Source of the DNA: Candidatus Sulfopaludibacter sp. SbA3
Lineage (GTDB): Bacteria; Acidobacteriota; Terriglobia; Bryobacterales; Bryobacteraceae
Assembly: GCA_945861625.1 (NCBI GenBank)
Contig: CAMAVI010000011.1
Location: forward strand, 1 to 62,248
Direction of reading: 5' to 3'
Length of the DNA stretch: 62,248 nucleotides
In this document: positions 8,561-16,584 of the stretch, in pieces
Layout: every line of letters begins with the position of its first letter
Numbering within the stretch: position 1 is the first letter of the stretch
Position numbers and translations under genes: made by a program
The notes under the pieces: generated by a model
Told to the model about the DNA's origin: nothing
What the model saw: the letters and a program-made list of their open reading frames with translations, nothing else
The model's database searches: none

Positions 8561-9535
8561 TTGCGGCCGTTCGAACCCCTGTTCAAAAATTCCCACCTGG
8601 CAACCATTGCCGGTAATTTTTGGTCGCGTCCGGAGAGCGAAAGCCGCTGGCCTGTTTCCGACGTGTTCCATGAACCCGAGCCGGGTGTGAAGCTGTTGGT
8701 TCGCTCGCAGACGCCTGTAGACCCTAAGGGCGAACTCATCTTGATTCACGGACTGGAAGGATCGAGTGAATCCGGCTATGCGCGCAGCATGGCTGCGGCG
8801 GCGCTTGCCGCGGGTTACACCACGCATCGTTACAACATGCGCGGGTGTGGCGGCTCGCCTTGGCATCGCAAAGGGAATTATCACTCAGGTCAGACGGGGG
8901 ACCTGCTGCACGTCGCGCGTGAACGCCAGCAGGCCAGCGGACTGCCCCTCTACGCCGTCGGCTATTCTCTCGGCGGCAACATCGTGCTGAAGCTGGCCGG
9001 CGAGCTTGCGGAACGGGGCCGCGAAGTGTTTGCCGGTGTCTGCTCCGTTTCCGCGCCCATCGATCTGGCAGCCGCCGTCCGGGCCACCGGCGAGCCACGG
9101 AATTTTCTCTACCGCCGCCGCTTTGTAGCCCGTTTGAAAGAACGCGTGCGGGTGCGCCATCCACTGGCCCCCGATTTGTTCCCGCTGGAACATCTGCCCA
9201 AAGTCAAGACGATTTGGGATTTTGACGACCTCTACACCGCCCGCATCTTCGGTTTCGGCGGCGCGGATAACTACTACCGCACGCAGTCGTCGAATCAGTT
9301 TTTGGAGCACATCCGCATTCCCACCATGCTGGTCCAGGCCAAGGATGATCCCATGGTTCCGTTCGCGATTTACGATCATCCGGCGATTCGCGCGAACCCA
9401 TTCCTGAAGTTGGTCGCCGTTGAGCACGGCGGACACCTCGGATTCCTGGCGCGCCGTCGTCCGCGGTTCTGGCTGGATGATTTGATAACCGGCTGGCTCG
9501 CGGAGACAAGCAACTCTACGCGCTCTTCTGTGTGA
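8561..9535 (+). CDS. YheT-type alpha/beta hydrolase
   Basis: This 324-residue alpha/beta hydrolase has the YheT/UPF0017 layout: PLFKNSHLATIAGNFWSRP at the N-terminus, LILIHGLEGSSESGYARSMA (oxyanion region), a nucleophile elbow AVGYSLGGNIVLKLAGE (GYSLGG), an acid in AKDDPMVPF and a His in EHGGHLGFL. Such proteins are putative acyl hydrolases. The start is TTG 8561 with GATAAT 5 nt upstream. Its end overlaps the DUF423 gene end by 20 bp (convergent). Confidence 0.8.
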   Translation: MRPFEPLFKNSHLATIAGNFWSRPESESRWPVSDVFHEPEPGVKLLVRSQTPVDPKGELILIHGLEGSSESGYARSMAAAALAAGYTTHRYNMRGCGGSPWHRKGNYHSGQTGDLLHVARERQQASGLPLYAVGYSLGGNIVLKLAGELAERGREVFAGVCSVSAPIDLAAAVRATGEPRNFLYRRRFVARLKERVRVRHPLAPDLFPLEHLPKVKTIWDFDDLYTARIFGFGGADNYYRTQSSNQFLEHIRIPTMLVQAKDDPMVPFAIYDHPAIRANPFLKLVAVEHGGHLGFLARRRPRFWLDDLITGWLAETSNSTRSSV

Positions 9536-9890
9536 GCCAATACGCCAGCAGCAGCCATCCCGCTATGAAACAGACCCCGCCAATGGGCGTGACGGCTCCC
9601 AGGGCCCGCACGCCACTCACCGCCAGCACATAGAGGCTTCCGGAAAACAGCAGAATACCGGCAAGAAACAGCAGGCAGACCCAACCCGCACGGGATTCGT
9701 TCAGCGCCCCGATGCGCAGCAGGAAAGAAACGATCAACAGGCCTAGTGCGTGCAAGAAGTGGTACAGCACGCCGGTCTGGTAGACCCCCTTCGCATATTC
9801 ATCCAGGCGCTCACGGAGTGCGTGGGCTCCGAACGCTCCCACCATCACCGCCAATGCCAGGAGGAAGGCCCCGATCGCGCTCCAGTTCAT
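9516..9890 (-). CDS. DUF423 (YgdD-type) small membrane protein
   Basis: The product is about 124 residues with four hydrophobic helices. It contains the DUF423 hallmarks GAFGAHALRERL near the N-terminus, TGVLYHFLHALGLL and a closing VTPIGGVCFIAGWLLLA. Function unknown. The start at ATG 9890 is preferred over TTG 9899 because TACTTT lies 7 nt upstream. It sits 19 bp after hpnD on the same strand, so it could also be read from the hopanoid operon. Confidence 0.8.
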   Translation of the reverse strand: MNWSAIGAFLLALAVMVGAFGAHALRERLDEYAKGVYQTGVLYHFLHALGLLIVSFLLRIGALNESRAGWVCLLFLAGILLFSGSLYVLAVSGVRALGAVTPIGGVCFIAGWLLLAYWLTQKSA

Positions 9891-9897
9891 GCTTATC

Positions 9898-9903
9898 AAA
9901 GTA
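9898..9903 (-). promoter_or_regulatory. Putative -10 (TACTTT-N7-ATG) before the DUF423 gene
   Basis: TACTTT on the minus strand lies 7 nt before ATG 9890, one base longer than the usual spacing in this window. It could give the gene its own leaderless transcript within or after the hopanoid operon. Confidence 0.35.
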
Positions 9904-9909
9904 GCATCT

Positions 9910-10740
9910 TCAGGCGATCACGCTGCGGGCCAGCACCCAGATCTTCTCCCACGTGGGAACGCGAATGCGGCGCGCGAGCACATCGTAGCCCGAAGCCACA
10001 ATGCGGTCCAGCAATCGCGAGTATATTCCGATCAGCGCGCGCAGGGAACTCCGGCTGCCCGCGTGGACCAGTTCGACGAGCGGCGCCGAATCCCGGTAGT
10101 AGGCGCGAGCCCTCCACGCCTCGAATTCCATGAGCGCGACAAATTTGTCGCGCGGTTCCAGCGTGTCCGCTGACACTCCGAAGCGCGCGAAGTCTTCCGC
10201 CGGCAGATACACGCGATTCTTTCCGGCGTCTTCCTGCACATCGCGCAGGATGTTCGTTAACTGGAAAGCGATTCCGCACTTCTCCGCCAGTTCCAAGGCT
10301 TTCGGCGACTCAAATCCAAAAATGTGGACGACGGTCAACCCGACAACGCTGGCCACGTGATAGCAGTAATCGTAGAGTTCGGCGAAGGTTTGCATCCGCC
10401 GCGGCTCCAGATCCGAGCTGACGCCTTCGATCATGTCGAAAAAGTATTCATGCGGAATCTGGTAGCGCGCAACCGCGTCCATGAACGCCGGCCACATCGG
10501 ATGTTCGCCCGCGCGCCCGGCCAACGCCTCTTCCAGATCTCCTCGCCAGCGCGCGATGGCGGCGGCGCGGTCCGGGATGCCCTCGTCGTCGCTGAGGTCG
10601 TCGCAATACCGCATGAACGCGTACATCGCGCACATGGCGTTGCGCTTGGGTTTAGAAAGCAACAGAAAGGAATAGTAAAAATTCTTGGCTTGCGCGCGCG
10701 CCACGCCTTCGCACCAGGCGTAGGATTCAGTAACGTTCAT
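9910..10740 (-). CDS. hpnD: HpnD-like presqualene diphosphate synthase
   Basis: This 276-residue trans-isoprenyl-diphosphate synthase has a first Asp motif YCDDLSDDEG and a second DVQEDAGKNRVYLP, with the SFLLLSKPKR substrate arm. HpnD condenses two farnesyl diphosphates to presqualene diphosphate; HpnC then forms hydroxysqualene and HpnE reduces it to squalene. Its ATG overlaps the hpnC stop by 4 bp (ATGA), so translation is probably coupled. A phytoene synthase is the alternative, made unlikely by the hpnC partner and nearby shc. Confidence 0.85.
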   Translation of the reverse strand: MNVTESYAWCEGVARAQAKNFYYSFLLLSKPKRNAMCAMYAFMRYCDDLSDDEGIPDRAAAIARWRGDLEEALAGRAGEHPMWPAFMDAVARYQIPHEYFFDMIEGVSSDLEPRRMQTFAELYDYCYHVASVVGLTVVHIFGFESPKALELAEKCGIAFQLTNILRDVQEDAGKNRVYLPAEDFARFGVSADTLEPRDKFVALMEFEAWRARAYYRDSAPLVELVHAGSRSSLRALIGIYSRLLDRIVASGYDVLARRIRVPTWEKIWVLARSVIA

Positions 10741-11669
10741 ACAGCCCGTGAAAAAGCCCGCCGTGTGATGGCGCTCAGCAGTAAGCCCACGCGCTCGGTC
10801 TTGGAAATCGCCGGCCGCGCGCGCAGCACGTCGTATCCCTGGCGTTCGATTTTTCCAAGGATCTTCAAGCCTCCCCGGCTGAACAAATCCAGGTCAATGG
10901 CCAGACGGCGGTCCACTTGATCGGCCAGGGGCAGGCCCTGCAGAAATAATTCGCGCGCCACGGCGATCGCTTCCACCATCGCACCCCGGAATCCCGGGGT
11001 GAAGCGCCGAGCGAACAGCTCATCCACGGAGTAGCCGTGCTTTTCCAGCACGTCGAGCGGCAGATACACGCGATCTTTCTCGAGATCCACAATCACGTCC
11101 TGCCAAAAGTTAGCCAGTTGCAGAGCTGTACACGTGGCATCGGAGAGCGCCTGCCGCGCGGCGTCGTGATAACCGCACAGTCCCAGAACCAGCCGCCCCA
11201 CGGGGTTGGCGGAATACTTGCAGTACTGGAAGAGCTCCTCGAAATTGCGATAGCGCGTCACGGTCTGATCCTGCTCAAAGGCCGTGATCAGATCGTCGAA
11301 CGGCTCCCTGGGCAGCTTGTGCCGCGCCACCGTGTCCCGCAGCGCGACAAACACCGGATGGGCCGCGCGCCCCTCGTACATCGCGTGCAGCTCCCCGCGC
11401 CACCAGCGCAGCAGCCGCAAGCTTTCCTGTGTGTCGCCGATCTCGTCGCCCAGGTCATCCGACCAGCGGCAGAACGCATATACGTTATAGAAATCCTGAT
11501 GCAGCCGCTTGGGGAGCAAAAAGCTCACCACATGAAAATTTTCGTAATGGTGCGTGGCCAGCCAGTGGGTATATGCGAGCGATTCCCCGCTAGGCCAAGT
11601 TCGTCCTAACTGATCGGGGGTTTTGAGGAAGTCGACAGGCGCGAGAAACACTTGCGGGCTCGAGCGCAA
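10737..11669 (-). CDS. hpnC: HpnC-like hydroxysqualene synthase
   Basis: This 310-residue squalene/phytoene synthase-fold protein carries YAFCRWSDDLGDEIGD and FWQDVIVDLEKDRVYLP as the two Asp motifs, plus an N-terminal HYENFHVVSFLLP typical of HpnC. HpnC converts presqualene diphosphate to hydroxysqualene. The start is TTG 11669, directly after the TGA of the upstream dehydrogenase with no gap. A hpnE desaturase gene, which normally completes this trio, is absent from the window. Confidence 0.85.
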   Translation of the reverse strand: MRSSPQVFLAPVDFLKTPDQLGRTWPSGESLAYTHWLATHHYENFHVVSFLLPKRLHQDFYNVYAFCRWSDDLGDEIGDTQESLRLLRWWRGELHAMYEGRAAHPVFVALRDTVARHKLPREPFDDLITAFEQDQTVTRYRNFEELFQYCKYSANPVGRLVLGLCGYHDAARQALSDATCTALQLANFWQDVIVDLEKDRVYLPLDVLEKHGYSVDELFARRFTPGFRGAMVEAIAVARELFLQGLPLADQVDRRLAIDLDLFSRGGLKILGKIERQGYDVLRARPAISKTERVGLLLSAITRRAFSRAV

Positions 11670-12713
11670 TCAGGGAATAATCGCGGTCTTCAGATGGCCG
11701 TTGTGGCTCATCAGGTGCTGCATCACTTCGAGAAGGTTCGTCAATGGTTCCACGCCGTTCACGAAATCCTTGGCCGTGATGTAGCCACGGCTGATGGCAT
11801 CGAGCGATTTGCGGATCAGCGCCGGCGTGTGATGGAAGCTGGCCTTGCAGGTGAGCTCGGAATAATGCAGCAGATGCGTGTCCAGATGGACTTCGGTGCC
11901 GCTGGCGCAGCCGCCGAAGAAATTCACCACGCCTCCGCGCCGCAGCAGGCGCGTGGCCAGTTGCCACAGCTCCGGCATGCCCACCGCTTCGATGACTACA
12001 TCCGCTCCGCGGCCTTCCGTCATGCGTTTCACGGCGCTGACCACGTCCGTGCCGTCGGTATTCACGATCAGTTCATCGGCGCCCATGCGCGCGGCGCGAT
12101 CCAATTGCGGCTGGCGGCGGCCGATGGCGATCACGCGCGCCCCGTACATGGCCTTCGCCAGGCGCACGAACATCATGCCGATGGGGCCCATGCCGATCAC
12201 GGCGATGGTATCGCCGGGGCGGAGATTGCTCTCTTCCAGTCCGCGCAAAACGCAGGCCAGCGGTTCGGCCAGCGCGGCGTCCTGGTAGCCCACGTGATCC
12301 GGCAGCAGGTGCAGATTCTTGCGCACGATGCGTTCCGGAATGCGGATGTACTCCGCATAGGCGCCATTATTGAAGAGCAAGTCCGAGCAGAGATTTTCCT
12401 GGTCGCGGCGGCAGTAAAAGCATTCGCCGCAGGGCGCCGAATTCGCGGCCATCACGCGCTGCCCAATCCGGAAGCCTGTAACGTTTTCTCCCAGGGCCAC
12501 GATGTCGCCGGCCAGCTCATGCCCGAACAGCGCGGGAGGTGTAATCATGCGCGCATGATATCCGCGGCGGAACACCTTCACGTCCGTGCCGCAGGTGAGC
12601 GCGGCGCGCACGCGCACCAGAACATCGCCGGGACCGATAGGCGGTACGTCCACGGTTTCGATTTGCAGCTGCTCTTTGCCGTACAGAACCGCCGCTGTCA
12701 TCTGTTGGGTCAC
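11670..12713 (-). CDS. Zinc-dependent alcohol dehydrogenase in the hopanoid operon
   Basis: This 347-residue MDR-family dehydrogenase has a catalytic zinc site (TCGTDVKVF and GHELAGDIV), a structural zinc cluster (CGECFYCRRDQENLC) and a Rossmann loop VIGMGPIGMMF. It resembles sorbitol/threonine dehydrogenases, but its substrate is not evident. It lies between a sister dehydrogenase (7 bp gap) and hpnC (0 bp gap), inside a row of hopanoid genes. A role in hopanoid side-chain reduction is inferred from position only. Confidence 0.8.
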   Translation of the reverse strand: MTQQMTAAVLYGKEQLQIETVDVPPIGPGDVLVRVRAALTCGTDVKVFRRGYHARMITPPALFGHELAGDIVALGENVTGFRIGQRVMAANSAPCGECFYCRRDQENLCSDLLFNNGAYAEYIRIPERIVRKNLHLLPDHVGYQDAALAEPLACVLRGLEESNLRPGDTIAVIGMGPIGMMFVRLAKAMYGARVIAIGRRQPQLDRAARMGADELIVNTDGTDVVSAVKRMTEGRGADVVIEAVGMPELWQLATRLLRRGGVVNFFGGCASGTEVHLDTHLLHYSELTCKASFHHTPALIRKSLDAISRGYITAKDFVNGVEPLTNLLEVMQHLMSHNGHLKTAIIP

Positions 12714-12720
12714 TCAGTCG

Positions 12721-13770
12721 TCACCTTTGGGGCTGCACTATGATCTTCAACGATTCCGCGTCAGGATGCAACGCCCGCTCAATTCCTTGATGAATCCCGC
12801 TTAATGGGTAGCAGTGGGAAATCAGCTCTTCCACGGGCAAAAGCCCCGAAAAAACCATTTCCGCCGACTCCGCCTGCAAATCCACTGAGGCGCTGTAAGA
12901 ACCGCACAGCGTGCGCTCGCCCATGCAGATATCGGCTCCCGAGACTTCGATTCGTTCCTGGTGCGACGTCTGCGCAAACAGCAGGATCCTCGCCCCGGGG
13001 CGCGAAATGGCCGCCGCCTGTTCCACAATGCCCTTGGCGGACGCCGCCACAATGACTACGTCGGCGCCACGCCCTTCCGTCATTTCCCGCACCGTGCGCT
13101 CGAACGCCGCATCCCGCGGATCGAAACTCTCATGGGCGCCAAACTTACGCGCAAGCGCGCGGCGGGTCTCAAACGTATCGGTGGTCACGAGGCGGACACC
13201 CAACTGCGCGGCCATCATGGTAAAGATCAATCCCACCGGACCCTGTCCCAGGATGGCGACCACGTCGCCCGGCCGCGGGTCGATCTGCCGCATGCCTTTA
13301 AGGCACGTATTCACCGGCTCCACAAAAGAAGCCGCGTTGAAGGAGACCCTGGCGGGGATCTTCTCGATGCCCCGCTCCACGATCCAGTCCATCACGCGCA
13401 CGTATTGGGAGAATCCTCCGCCCGCCGGCTCATAGCCCGCCGTGACGCCGACTTTCTTATACACCGGGCATTGCGCGTAGAGCTTCCGGTTGCAGTAAAA
13501 ACATTCTCCGCAGGGAATGTGGTGGAAGACGATCACTCGGTCGCCCGCCGCGTACTGGGTCACTCCCTCGCCCACCGCCGCGATCACACCAGCGGTTTCG
13601 TGGCCGAAGACGCGCGGACCAGGAAGCAGGTTGTAGGCGATTTTCTTCAGGTCGGTCGGACAGATGCCGCAGCTCTCCACGCGGATCAGTACCTCGCCGC
13701 GCCCGATTTCCGGGACTGGAATGGATTCTACGTCCACGACGCTCTCGCCTTTGTAGACGGCGGCCTTCAT
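12721..13770 (-). CDS. Second zinc-dependent alcohol dehydrogenase in the hopanoid operon
   Basis: This MDR dehydrogenase of ~349 residues shows ESCGICPTDLKKIAYNL and FGHETAGVIAAVG (catalytic zinc), CGECFYCNRKLYAQC (structural zinc) and AILGQGPVGLIFTMM (NAD(P) loop). The start MKAAVYKGESVV at 13770 is the usual family N-terminus; the frame also allows TTG 13821, which would overlap hpnG by 20 bp. It is clearly diverged from its downstream sister, suggesting different substrates or subunits rather than a recent duplication. Confidence 0.8.
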   Translation of the reverse strand: MKAAVYKGESVVDVESIPVPEIGRGEVLIRVESCGICPTDLKKIAYNLLPGPRVFGHETAGVIAAVGEGVTQYAAGDRVIVFHHIPCGECFYCNRKLYAQCPVYKKVGVTAGYEPAGGGFSQYVRVMDWIVERGIEKIPARVSFNAASFVEPVNTCLKGMRQIDPRPGDVVAILGQGPVGLIFTMMAAQLGVRLVTTDTFETRRALARKFGAHESFDPRDAAFERTVREMTEGRGADVVIVAASAKGIVEQAAAISRPGARILLFAQTSHQERIEVSGADICMGERTLCGSYSASVDLQAESAEMVFSGLLPVEELISHCYPLSGIHQGIERALHPDAESLKIIVQPQR

Positions 13771-13801
13771 GGTGGACAAAGCCTTTTCGGCGGTGACCAG
13801 A

Positions 13802-14473
13802 CTAGAATCGGCTGTGGGCAAGAAAGTCTCCTAAAGCGTCTGCCGCGCGGCGGCAGTTCCGATCGAACTTCATTAATTGTGACATTACCGTGAAGGGCCG
13901 CGCCATAGCCGCCAGCGCGATGCGGGTCCGGGAGAAATCGCCGCGCGCGTTGCGGTAACGGTTAAAATCCAGGGGCAAAGAGTCCCCGGCTTCGTCGGAG
14001 ACCACGCGCACGCATAGATACGGAAGTTTCCACTCCGTCGCGGCTTCCTGGACGGCCGCGGCTTCCATGTCCACGGCAATCGCGCCGGTCTTTTCGCGGA
14101 GCAGTTGCTTGTCCCGCGCGGCTACCACCACATGGTTCACGGTATGAATTTCGCCGCGCACAAACTTCGCTGTAGTTTCCAGTGGAGCATCTCCCGAGAC
14201 AACGATGTCGCCCACGCGCAGCGCCGGATCCAAGGCGCCGCACAATCCCGTGCTCATGATGCCCTGTACGCTCCGCGCCGGCTGGCCCGACAACGCTTCC
14301 CGCACCAGAGCGCTGCCGGGACCGTTGGCGATCATCCACCAGCGGTCTCCGTTGCGCTGGATCTCCCTGGCGAACTTCGCGCCCGGCCAAACGAGGGCCG
14401 ACACGTTTCCCGCGCGCCGCGCAACTCCGTCGAATTCACGCCGTTCGGCGGCTACCAATAGCCAGGTCCGCAC
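13802..14473 (-). CDS. hpnG: HpnG nucleoside phosphorylase of hopanoid side-chain synthesis
   Basis: This 223-residue purine-phosphorylase-fold protein has GIMSTGLCGALDP, AIAVDMEAAAVQEAA and CVRVVSDEAGDSLPLD (base and ribose site, catalytic Asp). HpnG removes adenine from adenosylhopane to give ribosylhopane or its phosphorylated form. Its start overlaps the end of hpnA by 38 bp, so the pair is tightly coupled. Confidence 0.85.
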   Translation of the reverse strand: MRTWLLVAAERREFDGVARRAGNVSALVWPGAKFAREIQRNGDRWWMIANGPGSALVREALSGQPARSVQGIMSTGLCGALDPALRVGDIVVSGDAPLETTAKFVRGEIHTVNHVVVAARDKQLLREKTGAIAVDMEAAAVQEAATEWKLPYLCVRVVSDEAGDSLPLDFNRYRNARGDFSRTRIALAAMARPFTVMSQLMKFDRNCRRAADALGDFLAHSRF

Positions 14474-15458
14474 AATATCCGTTTGCCTGAAACCATTCCG
14501 CGGCGCCGCGCAACGCTTCTACAGCCGGCCGGGCCTGGTATCCCAATTCCCGCGTAGCTTTGTCATGCCGCACCCACATCTTCTTGCGCGCCATGCGCAC
14601 GGCGTCCAACGGAGCCCGCGGCTCTTTCCCGGTCACGGCCGCCCAGCTTGTGGATGCTACACCGGCCACATAGGCCACCGCATACGGAATGCGGATCTTC
14701 GGAGCGGCGCGTCCGGTTACGTCCGCCAGCTTGCCAAAGATTTGTTGTAGTGTCAGATTCTCGCCGCCCAGGATATACCGTTCGCCCACCCTTCCCCGGT
14801 CGCATGCGATCAGGTGCCCTTCCGCCACGTCTTTCACATCGACGGCGTTCAACCCCGTGTCCAGGAACGCCGGCATGGAGCCGCGCAGGAAATCCACCAC
14901 CATCTTGCCCGTCGGCGTTGGACGGAAATCGTGGTCTCCCAACGGAGCCGTCGGATTCACGATCACCACCGGGAAGCCATCCTTTGCGAACTCCAGGGCC
15001 ACTTGTTCGGCGAGGAACTTGGAGCGTTTGTAAGGGCCTTGCATGTCGTCCAGGCTCACTGGGGAATCTTCGGAAGCGATCATGCCGGCGCGCATCCCCA
15101 TGCAACCTACGGTGCTGGTGTATACGCAGCGCTCCACGCCGGCGTCCCGCGCGGCTGTCAGTACATTACGCGTTCCGTCCACGTTGGACCGGTACATCTC
15201 TTCCGGCCGCGGCACCCATAGCCGGTAATCCGCGGCGACGTGATAAACCACTCCACAGCCTTCCACCGCGCGCGCCAGGGATTCTGCGTCGCGCAGGTCT
15301 CCCCGCACCGTCTCCATCCCCGGCAATTCCCGCAGCGCCCGCGCGCCCCGCTGCGGATCGCGCGCCAGACCTCGCACCGGCAGGCCGCGTTCCAGTAGTT
15401 TTCGCGCCACGTGCCAGCCCACGAATCCCGTCACTCCGGTGACCAGCGTGGGCTTCAT
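14436..15458 (-). CDS. hpnA: HpnA-like hopanoid-associated sugar epimerase
   Basis: This 340-residue extended short-chain dehydrogenase begins KPTLVTGVTGFVGWHVARKL (TGxxGFxG loop) and has YHVAADYRLWVPRPEEMYR and GPYKRSKFLAEQVAL (YxxxK). The AADYRLWV block is typical of HpnA and of dihydroflavonol-reductase-like proteins. HpnA is usually linked to hopanoid operons, but its exact reaction is not settled. It follows hpnH by 10 bp. Confidence 0.8.
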   Translation of the reverse strand: MKPTLVTGVTGFVGWHVARKLLERGLPVRGLARDPQRGARALRELPGMETVRGDLRDAESLARAVEGCGVVYHVAADYRLWVPRPEEMYRSNVDGTRNVLTAARDAGVERCVYTSTVGCMGMRAGMIASEDSPVSLDDMQGPYKRSKFLAEQVALEFAKDGFPVVIVNPTAPLGDHDFRPTPTGKMVVDFLRGSMPAFLDTGLNAVDVKDVAEGHLIACDRGRVGERYILGGENLTLQQIFGKLADVTGRAAPKIRIPYAVAYVAGVASTSWAAVTGKEPRAPLDAVRMARKKMWVRHDKATRELGYQARPAVEALRGAAEWFQANGYCADLAIGSRRTA

Positions 15459-15468
15459 GAATGTGCTC

Positions 15469-16584
15469 TCAGCGCAGAAGCCAGCTGAGCGACTTGAACG
15501 GATCCATCATCTTGGCATTCACTCCGTACGCCGCCGACGGCTCATAGCCGCAGTGCACCATGCAGTCCTCGCAGCGCGGATCGTTGCCCGTGCCGTAGTT
15601 TTCCCATGGCGTCCGCGTCATCAGTTCTTCAAACGTGTTGTAGTGCCCGTCCGTGATCAGGTAGCACGGGCCTTTCCAGCCTTTGACGTTGTATGTGGGC
15701 ATGCCCCACGCCGTGCACGGTAGTTCGCGCTCGCCCTTCAGAAAATCCATGTAAACCGGCGATGAAACCAGCGGGAAACGCTTGGCCATCTTGTCGATGG
15801 CCTTGAATTTCTCGTGGACATCCTCGCGCGTCAGGAACATTTCCCGGTCGTTTACCGCCGAATATCCATAACCCGGTGAAATACTGTGGCCATCGACCCC
15901 GAATTGTTCCAGAAATTCAAACAACTGCCAGATCTCATTCATATCGGTCTCTTTAAAAACCGTCGTATTGGAAAAGACCTTGAAGCCGCCCTCTTTCGCG
16001 GCTTTGACGCCGTCGATGGCCTCTTTGAACACGCCCTCGCGTTCCACCGCGATATCGTGATTCTTCTCCATGCCGTCCAGGTGGACGTTGAACACCAGGT
16101 TGGGATGCGGCGTGAAGTCTTTCAGGCGCTTGCGCAGGAACATGCCGTTCGTACAAAGCTGGATGTAACGTCCGCGCTTCAGAATTTCCGCGCACATCAC
16201 GCCGATATCGGGCAGCAGTAACGGCTCGCCGCCGCAGATCGATACCATCGGAGCGCCGCATTCATCCACGGCTTTCAGGCAATTTTCCAGTGACACTCGC
16301 TCGCGGATGGAATCTTCGTATTCGCGAATCCGTCCGCAACCCGTGCAAGTCAGGTTACAGGCGTGCAGCGGCTCCAGCATCATCACCAGCGGGAAGCGCT
16401 TGTGGATCATGGGATGCGGCTTGCGCTCGCTCCGGGCCGACGGAATCTGTGTGTGGATGATCTTAAAGGGGTTCGCCAGATCCTCTTCCGGAGCCACTGT
16501 CTTCTGCCACTCCGGTTTCGGGCGCAGTTTGTTCTTGGCGATGTACGTCGCCATATCGGCCACCTGATTCAACGGGACTCTCAT
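15469..16584 (-). CDS. hpnH: HpnH, radical SAM adenosylhopane synthase
   Basis: This 371-residue radical SAM protein has a CxxxCxxC cluster at Cys76, Cys80 and Cys83 (EPLHACNLTCTGCGR), SICGGEPLLLPDI, and a C-terminal Cys-rich CEDCMVHCGYEPSA. HpnH attaches 5'-deoxyadenosine to diploptene to give adenosylhopane, the first step to C35 hopanoids. The start at 16584 overlaps the shc stop as ATGA. The frame stays open far upstream, but MRVPLNQVADMATYI is the expected N-terminus. Confidence 0.9.
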   Translation of the reverse strand: MRVPLNQVADMATYIAKNKLRPKPEWQKTVAPEEDLANPFKIIHTQIPSARSERKPHPMIHKRFPLVMMLEPLHACNLTCTGCGRIREYEDSIRERVSLENCLKAVDECGAPMVSICGGEPLLLPDIGVMCAEILKRGRYIQLCTNGMFLRKRLKDFTPHPNLVFNVHLDGMEKNHDIAVEREGVFKEAIDGVKAAKEGGFKVFSNTTVFKETDMNEIWQLFEFLEQFGVDGHSISPGYGYSAVNDREMFLTREDVHEKFKAIDKMAKRFPLVSSPVYMDFLKGERELPCTAWGMPTYNVKGWKGPCYLITDGHYNTFEELMTRTPWENYGTGNDPRCEDCMVHCGYEPSAAYGVNAKMMDPFKSLSWLLR

